DNA from: Allomeiothermus sp035760705 | Lineage (GTDB): Bacteria > Deinococcota > Deinococci > Deinococcales > Thermaceae | Assembly: GCA_035760705.1 (NCBI GenBank) | Contig: DASTSL010000154.1 | Location: forward strand, 1-24,470 | DNA: 24,470 nucleotides | Reading direction: 5' to 3' | Shown here: positions 1-7,605 of the stretch, piece by piece | How positions within the stretch are numbered: the first letter of the stretch is position 1 | Layout: the number at the start of each line of letters is the position of its first letter | Notes under the pieces: model-generated | The model's input: only the letters and a program-made list of their open reading frames with translations | Databases searched by the model: none | What the model was told of the DNA's origin: nothing | Made by a program: the position numbers and the translations under genes

Positions 1-721
1 GCTGCTCCAGCGCCGCGATGCGGTCAGCCTGGGCGGTGTTGGGCTGGCCCACCTGCTGGCTGAGCTGCTGCACCTGCTGCTCCAGCGTGGTCACCCGGGG
101 GGTCAGGTCAGGGCCAGCTGCGGGGGCCGGTTGGGCCGGGGCCTGGCTGAGCTTTTGCACCTGCTCCTCGAGGGCGGTGATCCGCGTGACGAGGGCGTCG
201 GTCTGCGGAGCCTGGGCGGGCTCACCCCCGAGGCTTTGCACCCGCTCCTCGAGCGCGGTGATCCGGTTGGTGAGGTCGGTGGTGTCGGGCGCCTGGCGGC
301 CTGCGAGTTGCTGCACTTGCTGCTCAAGGGCCGCTACCCGCTGATCCTGGGCAGTGTTGGCCTGCTCGAGGGCGGCGAAGCGCGTTTGCAGCGCGGCCAA
401 GTCGGCTTGGACCTGCTGCATTCCCTGCTGAACCATGCCCTGGTCTTGCTGCGGTACCTGGTTGAGCGCACCTGATTGCAGCAGGCGGTAGAAGATCAAG
501 GCCGCCTGGTAGCGGGTGAGGTTCTCGTTACCCCGGAAGGTGCCATCGGGGAAGCCCTGGATGAGGCCGCGCTGGGTAATGTACTCTACCGCTTCCCGCG
601 CCCAGTGGCCGGCGGGCACATCGCGGAAGTTGGCCGGCGGGTTCTGGGCCTGTGCCAGCGACAGCGAGCCCAAGCCCAGCGACAACGCCAAAACTGAGGA
701 GAGCCATAGTTTTCTACGCAT
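1..721 (-). CDS. SLH-domain envelope protein (SlpA-like), N-terminal part, truncated by window edge
   Basis: The frame starts at ATG 721-719 and stays open to base 2, giving 240 codons with the 3' end outside the window. GGAGGTG lies 5 nt before the ATG. A signal peptide (about residues 1-25, ending SLAQA) is followed by one SLH domain (about 32-82) with NFRDVPAGHW and GFPDGTFRGNENLTR, the segments that bind secondary cell-wall polymer in this family. Residues 100-240 are Gln/Ala-rich coiled coil with five units opening R-[VI]-x-x-LE at residues 128, 153, 180, 209 and 234. The SLH segment is nearly identical to that of slpA at 14605, including 23 identical bases (531-553 against 14752-14774). 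Family knowledge predicts a C-terminal outer-membrane barrel downstream, which is not visible here. The SLH call is secure; the complete architecture is inferred. Confidence 0.93.
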   Translation of the reverse strand, partial: MRRKLWLSSVLALSLGLGSLSLAQAQNPPANFRDVPAGHWAREAVEYITQRGLIQGFPDGTFRGNENLTRYQAALIFYRLLQSGALNQVPQQDQGMVQQGMQQVQADLAALQTRFAALEQANTAQDQRVAALEQQVQQLAGRQAPDTTDLTNRITALEERVQSLGGEPAQAPQTDALVTRITALEEQVQKLSQAPAQPAPAAGPDLTPRVTTLEQQVQQLSQQVGQPNTAQADRIAALEQ

Positions 722-1069
722 CCAAACACCTCCGAGAATTTGGGACTGCAAGCCGCATGGGGCTGGCCTGCACACCCTCACCCTATTGACCCTAGGTGAA
801 GAGACTCCCAAAAGCGGGTTTGGGCTTTATTGGCCGCGTTGTCATCTGTCTCATGCAAAACCAGAGCGAATCCCATCTATACTTCTGAGTGAAGCGAATT
901 AAGCGCCGTGGTGAGGGCAAACCCACGCCTGGGGTGCTGTATGGGGATTGGCTCAAGATTCGGTAAAGCCCGGGCGACATTAGGGATTCGTGGAGTATAG
1001 ATCCATGAGAGGGCCTCAGAATGCACCCCTGGCCCGGGGCCGACGCGCTGAGCGTCGGCCCGGCAGCGT
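722..1069. other. Intergenic region upstream of the SLH gene, no gene seen
   Basis: No convincing reading frame or RNA gene is visible. It must contain the promoter of the minus-strand SLH gene. The best candidate on that strand is weak: a TTGGGA-like and a CAATAG-like box about 17 bp apart near 781-815. GTATAGAT and GGGATTCG both occur twice, near 867-884 on the minus strand and 984-1003 on the plus strand, in swapped order. I cannot assign them a role. Confidence 0.5.
1038..1060 (-). terminator. Perfect 9-bp hairpin after the small membrane protein gene
   Basis: GGCCGACGC (1038-1046) pairs perfectly with GCGTCGGCC (1052-1060) around a 5-nt loop. It lies 9 bases beyond the stop of the minus-strand gene at 1070. 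No T-run follows on the minus strand, so intrinsic termination is plausible but not certain. Confidence 0.5.
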
Positions 1070-1312
1070 TTACCGCCCGGGTGGGGGAAGCCTTCGCAGC
1101 TTGGGCTGCGACCTGGTGCGCCGCCAGCCACCTCCCAGGCGTAGCCGTAAGCGCTGCCAACCCAAAGTGGCCAGGCCGATCAATCCCCCGATCAGGGCCA
1201 GAATCCACAGGGTGGTGAGGAGCCAAACCACCACAAACAGCCCGATCGCCGCGGCCAAGCCGAAGGCCAGCCAGGCCCAGGGGCCTCGCAGGCGGAGCAT
1301 TTTTGGTCTCAC
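1070..1312 (-). CDS. Small membrane protein, two predicted transmembrane segments
   Basis: An 80-residue protein of unrecognised family. A basic N-terminus (MRPKMLRLRG) is followed by about 45 hydrophobic residues (roughly 11-55) containing a GGLIGLATLG stretch, enough for two helices, then an Arg-rich cytosolic tail (RLRLRLGGGWRR). This positive-inside pattern suggests both ends are in the cytoplasm. The start used is GTG at 1312 because TAGACT lies exactly 7 nt before it, as expected of a leaderless promoter. An in-frame ATG at 1300 is the alternative (76 residues). Overlapping frames on the other strand look like shadows. No function is assigned. Confidence 0.6.
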   Translation of the reverse strand: MRPKMLRLRGPWAWLAFGLAAAIGLFVVVWLLTTLWILALIGGLIGLATLGWQRLRLRLGGGWRRTRSQPKLRRLPPPGR

Positions 1313-1319
1313 GCCTTCC

Positions 1320-1325
1320 AGTCTA
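1320..1325 (-). promoter_or_regulatory. -10 box TAGACT before the GTG at 1312 (leaderless candidate)
   Basis: TAGACT on the minus strand fits TANNNT and ends 7 nt before the GTG. No recognisable -35 box is present. Confidence 0.4.
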
Positions 1326-1373
1326 GGGCGGAGCGGTTAGGTACGACTGAGAAGGTCGGGAAGAACCGGCCCG

Positions 1374-2042
1374 CTAGGGCCCCAGCTTGCGCTTGAGGTA
1401 GAGCATCAGCTCCTCGAGCGCCACCCGCATGGCCTTTTGCTCGCGGAGGATCTGGTCTAGGCGGTCTTCGGGGTTGCTGAAGGAGAGGGTCTTGTAGAGC
1501 AGGATGGTGTTGCCGCAGCGCGGGCAGGCCAGCCCCGAGGCGGCGATGCTGGGAGCGTAGAAGATGCGGGTGTTGTCGCGGGTGCAGAGCAGGTATTTGG
1601 TCCCCGCGGCCTCGCCCCGGCGGATGTTCTCGGCCAGGCTCTCGGCTTCCTCGAGCGGGTAGCCCACGAAGAAGTCCCCGGCCATCTCCAATAGCCCGGC
1701 CCCGGACTCGCGGGTAGCCAGCATCTCGCCCTTGAAACCCTTGGGAGCGGCCCAGCCGGTGCCGTTCCAGCGGAAGTGCCGCAGATGGCGCTTGCCCTGT
1801 TTGTCCTCGATCTCCACGATCAGAGTGATCTCGGGGTCGCGGGGATAGTAGAAAAACCGCACCGCCGCCACCCCGTGCAGGCTGGGGTCTTTGGGCAGGG
1901 TATAGGAGAGGGGGCCTTCGCCTTTTTCGGGGTAGCCCACCATCTGGCGCAGGTCGTAGAGGGTCAGGCCGGGGTGCTCCAAGTCGCCCTCTAAGAGCGA
2001 ACGCACCTTGTCGAATGCTTGGTCGAGCCCGGCGTCAATCAT
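1374..2042 (-). CDS. Conserved-looking hypothetical protein with one CxxC knuckle
   Basis: A 222-residue protein without signal peptide or membrane segment, probably cytosolic. I do not recognise the family. Visible elements are an aromatic strand-rich middle part (VRFFYYPRDPEITLIVEIED, about 62-81), a single CPRCG zinc-knuckle-like motif near residue 174 (one CxxC only, so any metal site would need a partner), and a charged helical C-terminus (about 190-222) that could be a coiled coil. Codon use and GC resemble the neighbours, supporting real coding. The ATG at 2042 lacks a Shine-Dalgarno but has TAGACT 6 nt upstream. Confidence 0.8.
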   Translation of the reverse strand: MIDAGLDQAFDKVRSLLEGDLEHPGLTLYDLRQMVGYPEKGEGPLSYTLPKDPSLHGVAAVRFFYYPRDPEITLIVEIEDKQGKRHLRHFRWNGTGWAAPKGFKGEMLATRESGAGLLEMAGDFFVGYPLEEAESLAENIRRGEAAGTKYLLCTRDNTRIFYAPSIAASGLACPRCGNTILLYKTLSFSNPEDRLDQILREQKAMRVALEELMLYLKRKLGP

Positions 2043-2048
2043 GCTTAG

Positions 2049-2054
2049 AGTCTA
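2049..2054 (-). promoter_or_regulatory. -10 box TAGACT before the ATG at 2042 (leaderless candidate)
   Basis: TAGACT on the minus strand ends 6 nt before the ATG, the distance expected if transcription starts at or next to the start codon. No good -35 box is seen. Confidence 0.45.
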
Positions 2055-2123
2055 TTGGATTGGCCCTGCCCCTTCACCCCCTCGGGGCTCGTTAAGCTCC
2101 CGTGACGCCATTACATGAAGTAA

Positions 2124-2144
2124 CCCACCCCCTTGGGGGGTGGG
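2124..2144 (-). terminator. GC-rich hairpin after the SurA/PpiD-like gene
   Basis: CCCACCCCC (2124-2132) pairs with GGGGGTGGG (2136-2144) around a 3-nt loop, a 9-bp stem located 28 nt past the stop at 2173. The following bases on the minus strand (TTACTTCATG) are only moderately T-rich. Confidence 0.55.
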
Positions 2145-2172
2145 CCGGGTAGCAGGGACCTCGGGAGGGGGA

Positions 2173-4074
2173 TTAGGGTTTGCTCGGCGCGGGGGTCTGG
2201 TTCTCTTGCTTAGGCTGGGCCGGGGTCTGATTCTGCGGGTTGGGTTGGGCCGGGGTCTGCTGCCCGGAGCCCGGGTTCGAGTTGGCGGGCTTGATCTCCT
2301 TGGGGGTGATCTCGGCCAGCACCTTGGTGAGGTTGTTCTCCACCTTGGTCTGCTTGCGCAGCTCGGCGACCCAGTCCTGGGCGGCCTTGCTCTGCTTCTG
2401 AGCCAGCACTTGCTGGCGGGCCTGCTCGGCTACTTCCTCGAAGGGCTTGAGCTTCTCGGCCACCCGGTTGTTGACGATGAGCACCTGGTAGCTGCCGTCA
2501 TCGAGCTTGACCACCTCGCTCACCTCGCCTAGCGGCCCCTTGGGGAAGTTCCCCTTGGTAAGGAACACCAAGCGGTTGGCGACCGGGGGCAAGGTGCCGG
2601 GGTTTACGGTGCCGTAGTCGGTGAGGGTGCCGCCATTGGCCTTGGCCAAATCCTCGAGCTTGCCACCCTTGAGGGCCGCCGCACGGAAGGCCTGGGCCTT
2701 GGCCTGGTCTTCTTTCTTGAAGACCACCCCCTTGACCTCCGCCGAGGCCGGAACCGTGAAGGAAGCCGGGTTATCGGCGTAGTACTTGCGCACCTCCTGG
2801 TCGGTCACGGTGAGGTCTTTGGTGTGGTAGGCCTGCACTTCGCGGGCCACCTGTTCGCGTGCCCCCACGAAGGGCTGGTTCATCTTCTTGGCCTGGGCCA
2901 CCAGGATGTCGCGGGTGATGAGCTGCTCGAGGGCCTGCGGCATGAAGAACTGCACCGCCAGGTCACCCAAGCCCTGTTGGATGAGCTGGGGAATCTGCTG
3001 GTTGGTGAAGACCAGTTGGGTCAGCTCGGGGAGCTTGATCTCGCTCTCGCCGACCTTGGCCACCACCTGGTTCTCGTACTTATAGGTGGCGTTCTGGGCG
3101 AAGCGCACCTGGGTCTTCTCGCGCAGCTCGAGGAGGTAAGCCTCCAGGGCCTGATCGCCCTTGATCTTCTTGACGTCCTCGGCGACGCGGTCTTTGACCT
3201 CCTCGAAGCTGGGGTCGCCACCCGGTTTGAACTCCTCCACCTTCACGATGTAGTAGCGGCCCCCGGAGGCGATGGGCTCGGTGAGGCCCCCCTGCTTGAG
3301 CTTGAAGACGGCGTCGGCCACCTCGCTGGGGAAGATCACCCGAGTGACCAGCCCCGGCTCACTCTTGCCGGTCTCGGCGCCCAAGGCCCCGCCCTGGTCG
3401 GCGGCCACCCTGGAGTTCTTCTTGGCCAGCTCGACGAAATCGGCCCCACCCTTGAGCTGGGCGTAGAGGTCATCGGCCAGCTTCTTGTCATCCACCACGA
3501 TCTGCCGGGCCTTGACCCGGTCCTCGGTTTTGTAGTTGGCCTTGTTCAGGTCGAAGTAGAGCTTGACCTCTTCGGGGGTGGGGGTGGCCTTCTTTTGGAT
3601 CTCCTCGACCCGTTTCTGGATCTTCAGGTTGTCCCGCAGCTCGTCGCGCAGTTGCGAGTCGGTGTAGCCGATCTGGTTCAGAAGCTGGTCGTACTGCTCC
3701 TTGGTGGTGGCCCCGGCGCGTTGCTTGAGGTCATCGAGGGCCTTGCGCACCTCTCCGCTGGAAACCCGCACCCGGCTCGAGTCCTGCTGCACGGCCTTAG
3801 TGAGGATCACCTGCTCGATGAAGAAGGTGTCCAAGAGGGGTTTCATGAGCCCTTGCGGGTTGCTCGAGAGGAGCGGGTCGCGCGACTGGATGCGGGCCAG
3901 CTCGAGTTCCGAGACCGGGCGACCGTTGACCCACATCACGGTCGGGCCTTCGCTGCGATTCCCGCTCAGGTTGCCCCCTCCTTGCAGGGCGAAGAGGATG
4001 GTTGCCCCCACCAAGAACGCCAGGGCGAGGAAACCAAAGATGATGGTGATGACCCGTTTGTTGATTCCAAACAC
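2173..4074 (-). CDS. Membrane-anchored SurA/PpiD-like peptidylprolyl isomerase/chaperone
   Basis: A 633-residue protein of the SurA/PpiD/PrsA group, which fold exported and outer-membrane proteins in the periplasm. A short cytosolic N-terminus and one transmembrane anchor (about 8-30) lead to a SurA-type helical region (about 44-180) and a parvulin domain (about 186-284) with GGADFVELAKKNS and a GG...YYIVKVEEF end. A second helical part (about 340-435) precedes a degenerate parvulin-like domain (about 440-540). The C-terminus (about 597-633) is a Pro/Gln tail with three QTPA units. Family members usually read R-H-I-L-V at the start of the parvulin fold; here it is ARQIVV, so the active-site His is replaced by Gln and the role may be mainly chaperone. 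GTG start at 4074 with AGGAGG 7 nt upstream. Confidence 0.85.
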   Translation of the reverse strand: MFGINKRVITIIFGFLALAFLVGATILFALQGGGNLSGNRSEGPTVMWVNGRPVSELELARIQSRDPLLSSNPQGLMKPLLDTFFIEQVILTKAVQQDSSRVRVSSGEVRKALDDLKQRAGATTKEQYDQLLNQIGYTDSQLRDELRDNLKIQKRVEEIQKKATPTPEEVKLYFDLNKANYKTEDRVKARQIVVDDKKLADDLYAQLKGGADFVELAKKNSRVAADQGGALGAETGKSEPGLVTRVIFPSEVADAVFKLKQGGLTEPIASGGRYYIVKVEEFKPGGDPSFEEVKDRVAEDVKKIKGDQALEAYLLELREKTQVRFAQNATYKYENQVVAKVGESEIKLPELTQLVFTNQQIPQLIQQGLGDLAVQFFMPQALEQLITRDILVAQAKKMNQPFVGAREQVAREVQAYHTKDLTVTDQEVRKYYADNPASFTVPASAEVKGVVFKKEDQAKAQAFRAAALKGGKLEDLAKANGGTLTDYGTVNPGTLPPVANRLVFLTKGNFPKGPLGEVSEVVKLDDGSYQVLIVNNRVAEKLKPFEEVAEQARQQVLAQKQSKAAQDWVAELRKQTKVENNLTKVLAEITPKEIKPANSNPGSGQQTPAQPNPQNQTPAQPKQENQTPAPSKP

Positions 4075-4103
4075 TTGACTGCCTCCTTAGGCGGTGCTAC
4101 CCT
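4075..4103 (+). promoter_or_regulatory. Promoter of tRNA-Arg, overlapping the divergent gene's RBS
   Basis: TTGACT (4075-4080), a 17-bp spacer and TACCCT (4098-4103) form a good sigma-70/SigA-type promoter. Transcription would start near 4110, 5 nt before the tRNA. The -35 box directly abuts the GTG of the divergent chaperone gene, and that gene's AGGAGG (minus strand, 4082-4087) lies in the spacer. Confidence 0.7.
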
Positions 4104-4114
4104 TGCTGATGCGC

Positions 4115-4191
<77 letters not shown>

Positions 4192-4450
4192 CTGCTTATT
4201 TTTTATCCCAACAAGCTTAGCCCCTGATGAACCTGGTTTGTTCGCGCAATCACGGTGCAGAGCTAAAGTCTGAACTCGAGCGCGGAGCGTAACCATAGTC
4301 TCGCCAGCAGATAGCCAGAGCGGATTCTAGCACACCGGCTAGGGATGTGGGTTGAAGGGAGTGGGTAAATCCTACTTCCTATAACCCACCACCTGCCCCC
4401 TCGAGCTCGCTGAGTGACCGGCGGGTCAGTTTAGGGGTATGCTTGAGCCT

Positions 4451-5599
4451 ATGCTGCCGCTGCTCCTCTCCTGGCTGCACGCCACCAATGACCTCTTCGG
4501 GGCCTTCCTGACCCCGCTTCTGCCCAAGCTCCAGGCGGCCTTCGGGGTGGGCTACGGGACGGTTTCGCTGCTGGTGGCGATGTACTCGCTCAGCGGCAGC
4601 CTGCTCCAGCCGCTGGCCGGGTTGATCGCCGACCGTTACGACCGGCGTGTGCTGGCCGCGCTGGGGCCGGTATTGGTGGCTTTGGGCGGCGGGTTGATGG
4701 GCTTTTTCCCCACCCCGCTGGCGCTGGGGCTGATGCTGGCTTTCTCCGGGCTGGGCTCGGCCCTTTTCCACTCGGCGGCGGCAGCCCTAGTCGGGCAATA
4801 CGCGAACCCCGCTCGGCGGGGTTTCTGGCTCAGCTTCTTCTCCACCGGGGGCTACGTGGGGATGGCGATGGCCCCGGCCCTCTCGCTCAGCGTGGTGAAC
4901 GCCGGGGGGCTCAAGGCGCTGGGCTGGCTGGTTCCCCTGGCCTTCATCCCGGCGGCGCTGCTCTTGTGGAAAGCCCCGGCGATCCGCTTGCAGACCAAAC
5001 CTTCGACCTTTGGCGATTTGGCTCGAGTCTTCAAGGGCCAGGTGGCCCGCTTGTGGGCGGTCTCCACCCTGCGCAGCATCGTCTTCATGAGCTTCTCCAC
5101 CACCATCCCCTTCTGGTTCGCTCAGCGCGGCCTCTCCGACGAGTGGGTCAAGATCACCCTCACCGTCTACAGCGTCTCGGCCACCGCGGGGGCTTTTTTG
5201 GGGGGAACCCTCTCCGACCGACTGGGGCGGCGCACGGTGCTGGTGGGAACCATGATCTGCGCGATCCCTTTGTACGTGGCTTTGCTGGCGCTGCCCCCGG
5301 AGAACTGGCTCTTCGTCTTGGCGCTCTCGCTCACCGGGGCCTTGATGAACGCGGGGGTTCCCACCGCCGTAGCGATGGCCCAGGAGCACGAGCCCAAGCA
5401 GATGGCTACCGTCTCGGGGCTTTTGATGGGCTTTACCTGGGGCTTCGCCGGGCTCCTCTACGGGGTGGTCGGCCCGATCATTGAGCGTTTCGGGGTGATT
5501 GAAAGCCTCAGCGTGATGGGCCTTTTGCTGATCCCTGCCCTTACCCTGTCCTTGGCAGTGCGAGAGGCGAGGCCCCAAGTAGCCCTGGGAGGCGATTGA
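4451..5599 (+). CDS. MFS exporter, fosmidomycin-resistance (Fsr)-like
   Basis: An integral inner-membrane transporter of the major facilitator superfamily with about 12 hydrophobic segments. The N-terminal pattern HATNDLFGAFLTPLLPKLQ, the loop-2 motif GLIADRYDRR, and GLGSALFHSAAAAL followed by a GGYVGMAMAP segment match the layout of Fsr-like drug exporters, in which the segment G-x-G-S-x-x-FH is characteristic. The second half has the equivalent loop GTLSDRLGRR. Substrate cannot be predicted. ATG 4451 is preferred (382 residues) because TATGCT lies 7 nt upstream; ATG 4439, in frame, would add MLEP. A stand-alone gene after tRNA-Arg, ending about 100 nt before the universal stress protein gene. 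Confidence 0.85.
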   Translation: MLPLLLSWLHATNDLFGAFLTPLLPKLQAAFGVGYGTVSLLVAMYSLSGSLLQPLAGLIADRYDRRVLAALGPVLVALGGGLMGFFPTPLALGLMLAFSGLGSALFHSAAAALVGQYANPARRGFWLSFFSTGGYVGMAMAPALSLSVVNAGGLKALGWLVPLAFIPAALLLWKAPAIRLQTKPSTFGDLARVFKGQVARLWAVSTLRSIVFMSFSTTIPFWFAQRGLSDEWVKITLTVYSVSATAGAFLGGTLSDRLGRRTVLVGTMICAIPLYVALLALPPENWLFVLALSLTGALMNAGVPTAVAMAQEHEPKQMATVSGLLMGFTWGFAGLLYGVVGPIIERFGVIESLSVMGLLLIPALTLSLAVREARPQVALGGD

Positions 5600-5691
5600 T
5601 TCTCCCGCCCCGTGCCCTTTTGCGCTACGGCGGAGCGCTACTTGGGGCGTTTTGCGGGGTCGGGTGACATCCACACCCCTGTTTTTGGGTG

Positions 5692-5697
5692 CACAAT
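5692..5697 (+). promoter_or_regulatory. -10-like box CACAAT before the stress protein ATG
   Basis: CACAATGGG lies with the hexamer ending 6 nt before the ATG at 5704. Closely similar ACAATGGG strings precede the genes starting at 20962 and 21069. No -35 box is seen at normal spacing. Confidence 0.4.
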
Positions 5698-5703
5698 GGG
5701 GGT

Positions 5704-6525
5704 ATGGTCAAACGCATCCTGCTCGCTAGCGATGGCTCGGCTCCGGCCAGGAGTGCGGAAACCCTGGCACAGTGGCTAGGGTACGAACTCGAGGCCCACC
5801 TGGTCGGTCTTTTCGTGCGGGATAGCCGCTGGATTCGGTTGCCGGAGTTCCTCGATCTGGGGGCGCTCTCGGTCCCGCTCCCGGCCTACCACCAGGAGAT
5901 CGAGCAGGCCCTTACCGTGAAGGGCGAGGGCCTCCTGAAGCGGATCGAGGATTCTGCCCGTAGCGCCGGGGTGCAGTTTTCCTCTAAGCTCGAGACCGGG
6001 GTTCCCGCCGAGGTGATCGCCCAAGAGGCCCGCACCGCCGACCTGGTGGTGCTGGGCCGCCAGGGGGAGAACCACCCCGAGGGCGAGGCGCTTGGCAGCA
6101 CCGCCGAACGGGTGGTGCGCACCAGCCCGGTCCCGGTCCTCCTGACCCCGCCCCCCTATACCCGCCCCGAGCGGCTCCTGATCGGCTACGACGGCTCCGA
6201 GCCGGCGGTGCGGGCCTTGCACTTCGCTGCGCCGCTGGCGGTGGAGCTTGGCCTGGGGGTTCAGGTGTTGAGCGTGGACGATAACCTGAGCCGAGCCGAG
6301 GACCTGGCCCACGAGGGAGCCGAGTACCTGGCGGCTTACGGCCTGAACACTGAACCGGTGGCGCTTCAGGGTGACCCCGCCGAGCGGTTGCTGGAAGCCC
6401 AAGGGCCCGCCGACCTGCTGGCCCTGGGCGCTTTCGGTGGCGGCCCGGTACGGCGTTTGCTCTTGGGTTCCACCACCGAGTATGCCCTGCGAGCCTCGCA
6501 GGGGCCGGTGCTGATCGTGCGGTAG
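5704..6525 (+). CDS. Tandem-domain universal stress protein (UspA family)
   Basis: A 273-residue cytosolic protein with two UspA folds. Domain 1 (about 1-148) starts VKRILLASDGS and carries GRQGENHPEGEALGST, and domain 2 (about 156-273) starts RLLIGYDGSEPA and carries GAFGGGPVRRLLLGST. Both match G-2x-G-9x-G-[ST], the ATP-binding signature, so both halves may bind ATP. Members help survival under stress and starvation; the exact role varies. An upstream in-frame GTG (5689) is less likely because M-V-K-R-I is the normal family start and CACAAT lies 6 nt before this ATG. Confidence 0.92.
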   Translation: MVKRILLASDGSAPARSAETLAQWLGYELEAHLVGLFVRDSRWIRLPEFLDLGALSVPLPAYHQEIEQALTVKGEGLLKRIEDSARSAGVQFSSKLETGVPAEVIAQEARTADLVVLGRQGENHPEGEALGSTAERVVRTSPVPVLLTPPPYTRPERLLIGYDGSEPAVRALHFAAPLAVELGLGVQVLSVDDNLSRAEDLAHEGAEYLAAYGLNTEPVALQGDPAERLLEAQGPADLLALGAFGGGPVRRLLLGSTTEYALRASQGPVLIVR

Positions 6526-6685
6526 CTCTCCCCTTGGTACCCCCATCCCAGAGGGAAAAGGGGGCTACTGTGCTATCCGGCGGGAGAGGGCGGCGCGAAG
6601 CGCCCGGAGAAAACAAAAGAAAGCCTTCCCGAACCATGCGGTAAACTAGGAGCCACAACCCTCAGTACGAGTTCGGGAGGTGCTC

Positions 6686-7117
6686 ATGACGGCGACGGTG
6701 CGGCAGTTGTTGCAGCTCAAAGGCAACCGGGTCTTTGACATCCACCCCCAGGCCACGGTATACGAGGCGCTCGAGCGCATGGCCGAGTACGACGTGGGGG
6801 CCCTGTTGGTGCTGGAGGAGGGCCGGCTGGTGGGGATTTTCTCCGAGCGCGACTATGCCCGAAAGATCATCCTGATGGGCCGGGCCTCGCGCGAGACCCT
6901 GGTCCACGAGGTCATGACCACCGATTTGGTCATGACCAGCCCGGAGGCCACGGTGGGTGAGTGCATGGCCCTGATGACCGAGCACCGCATCCGCCACCTG
7001 CCGGTGATGGACAAAGGCCAACTGGCCGGGGTGATCTCCATCGGGGACGTGGTAAAGGCCATCATGACCGAGCAGGAGTTCCTGATCGCCCAGTTGCAGC
7101 AGTACATCAACTCCTAG
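6686..7117 (+). CDS. Two-CBS-domain protein
   Basis: A 143-residue cytosolic protein made almost only of two CBS domains (about 8-62 and 72-130). The first has FDIHPQATVYEALERMAEYDVGALLV with GIFSERDYARK, the second has VMTTDLVMTSPEATVGECMALM with IRHLPVMDKGQLAGVISIGDV. Such pairs bind adenine nucleotides or S-adenosylmethionine and act as energy sensors. Without a fused enzyme domain the target cannot be named. GGGAGG lies 5 nt before the ATG, and an in-frame GTG at 6680 overlaps that ribosome-binding site. TAAACT (6642-6647) is a candidate -10 box. It follows the stress protein gene by 160 nt on the same strand. Confidence 0.92.
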   Translation: MTATVRQLLQLKGNRVFDIHPQATVYEALERMAEYDVGALLVLEEGRLVGIFSERDYARKIILMGRASRETLVHEVMTTDLVMTSPEATVGECMALMTEHRIRHLPVMDKGQLAGVISIGDVVKAIMTEQEFLIAQLQQYINS

Positions 7118-7178
7118 CTGATGGCGAACAGCAAACGGCTAACGGCCTCTATTGGCGGTTGGCTGTTCGCCCTTAGCT
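7116..7178. repeat. Imperfect inverted repeat between convergent genes
   Basis: AGCTGATGGCGAACAGC (7116-7132) is complementary to 7162-7178 at 15 of 17 positions, including ten uninterrupted pairs. An inner stem AACGGCC/GGCGGTT (one mismatch) surrounds a TCTATT loop (7148-7153). It begins inside the CBS-protein stop codon and ends 15 nt before the convergent holin-family gene. It may be a two-way terminator or a remnant of a small palindromic repeat family. Confidence 0.7.
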
Positions 7179-7193
7179 GTTAACGCTTGCCTC

Positions 7194-7547
7194 CTATCTT
7201 CTGTCCCCGACCAGCGTGTTGAGCAGGTAGCTCACGATGGCCAGGATGATCCCGCCGATGAAGGCTCCGGTGAAGCCGCGCACCTCGAGGTTGGTAAAAT
7301 TCGCCACCAGCACCAGCACGATGGCGTTGATGACCAGGGTGAAAAGCCCCAAGGTGATCAGGTTGAGGGGCAGGGTGAGGAGGAGCAAGATGGGCCGGAT
7401 GAGGGCGTTGGCCAGCCCCATGATGAGCCCGGCTACCAGGTAATCCACCAGCCCCGAACCCGGCGCGAAGAAGACCCCGCTGTACAGTTGGGCCACGATC
7501 CACAAAGCCACGCTGTTCAAGATGAGCCGGAGCAGGAATCCTTGCAT
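7194..7547 (-). CDS. YvlD / phage holin family 4-like small membrane protein
   Basis: A 117-residue protein with four predicted transmembrane helices covering nearly its whole length. FLLRLILNSVALWIVAQL, LIMGLANALIRPILLLLTLP and LITLGLFTLVINAIVLVLV are typical of the YvlD-like family (DUF360), which is found in ordinary chromosomes and is not evidence of a prophage. Its biochemical role is unknown; some homologues accompany envelope-stress systems. The ATG at 7547 starts the conserved part. An upstream extension to 7619 is unlikely. TACCCT lies 6 nt before this ATG. The gene follows the secreted protein gene on the same strand by 58 nt, so the two could also be co-transcribed. Confidence 0.85.
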   Translation of the reverse strand: MQGFLLRLILNSVALWIVAQLYSGVFFAPGSGLVDYLVAGLIMGLANALIRPILLLLTLPLNLITLGLFTLVINAIVLVLVANFTNLEVRGFTGAFIGGIILAIVSYLLNTLVGDRR

Positions 7548-7553
7548 AGCCTC

Positions 7554-7559
7554 AGGGTA
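7554..7559 (-). promoter_or_regulatory. -10 box TACCCT before the ATG at 7547 (leaderless candidate)
   Basis: TACCCT on the minus strand ends 6 nt before the start codon. The same hexamer is the -10 box of the tRNA-Arg promoter at 4098. Confidence 0.4.
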
Positions 7560-7605
7560 GCATCCGGGGATTTCTGTCGTTGCGAGCGCGCAGAGAGGTC
7601 GCCCC

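Noticed and set aside
867..1003. Inverted GTATAGAT/GGGATTCG elements
   Set aside because: The two words occur in swapped order on the two strands, so they do not form a proper inverted repeat; probably chance.
7194..7547. Prophage holin
   Set aside because: The fold belongs to a chromosomal YvlD-like family and no other phage gene is present.
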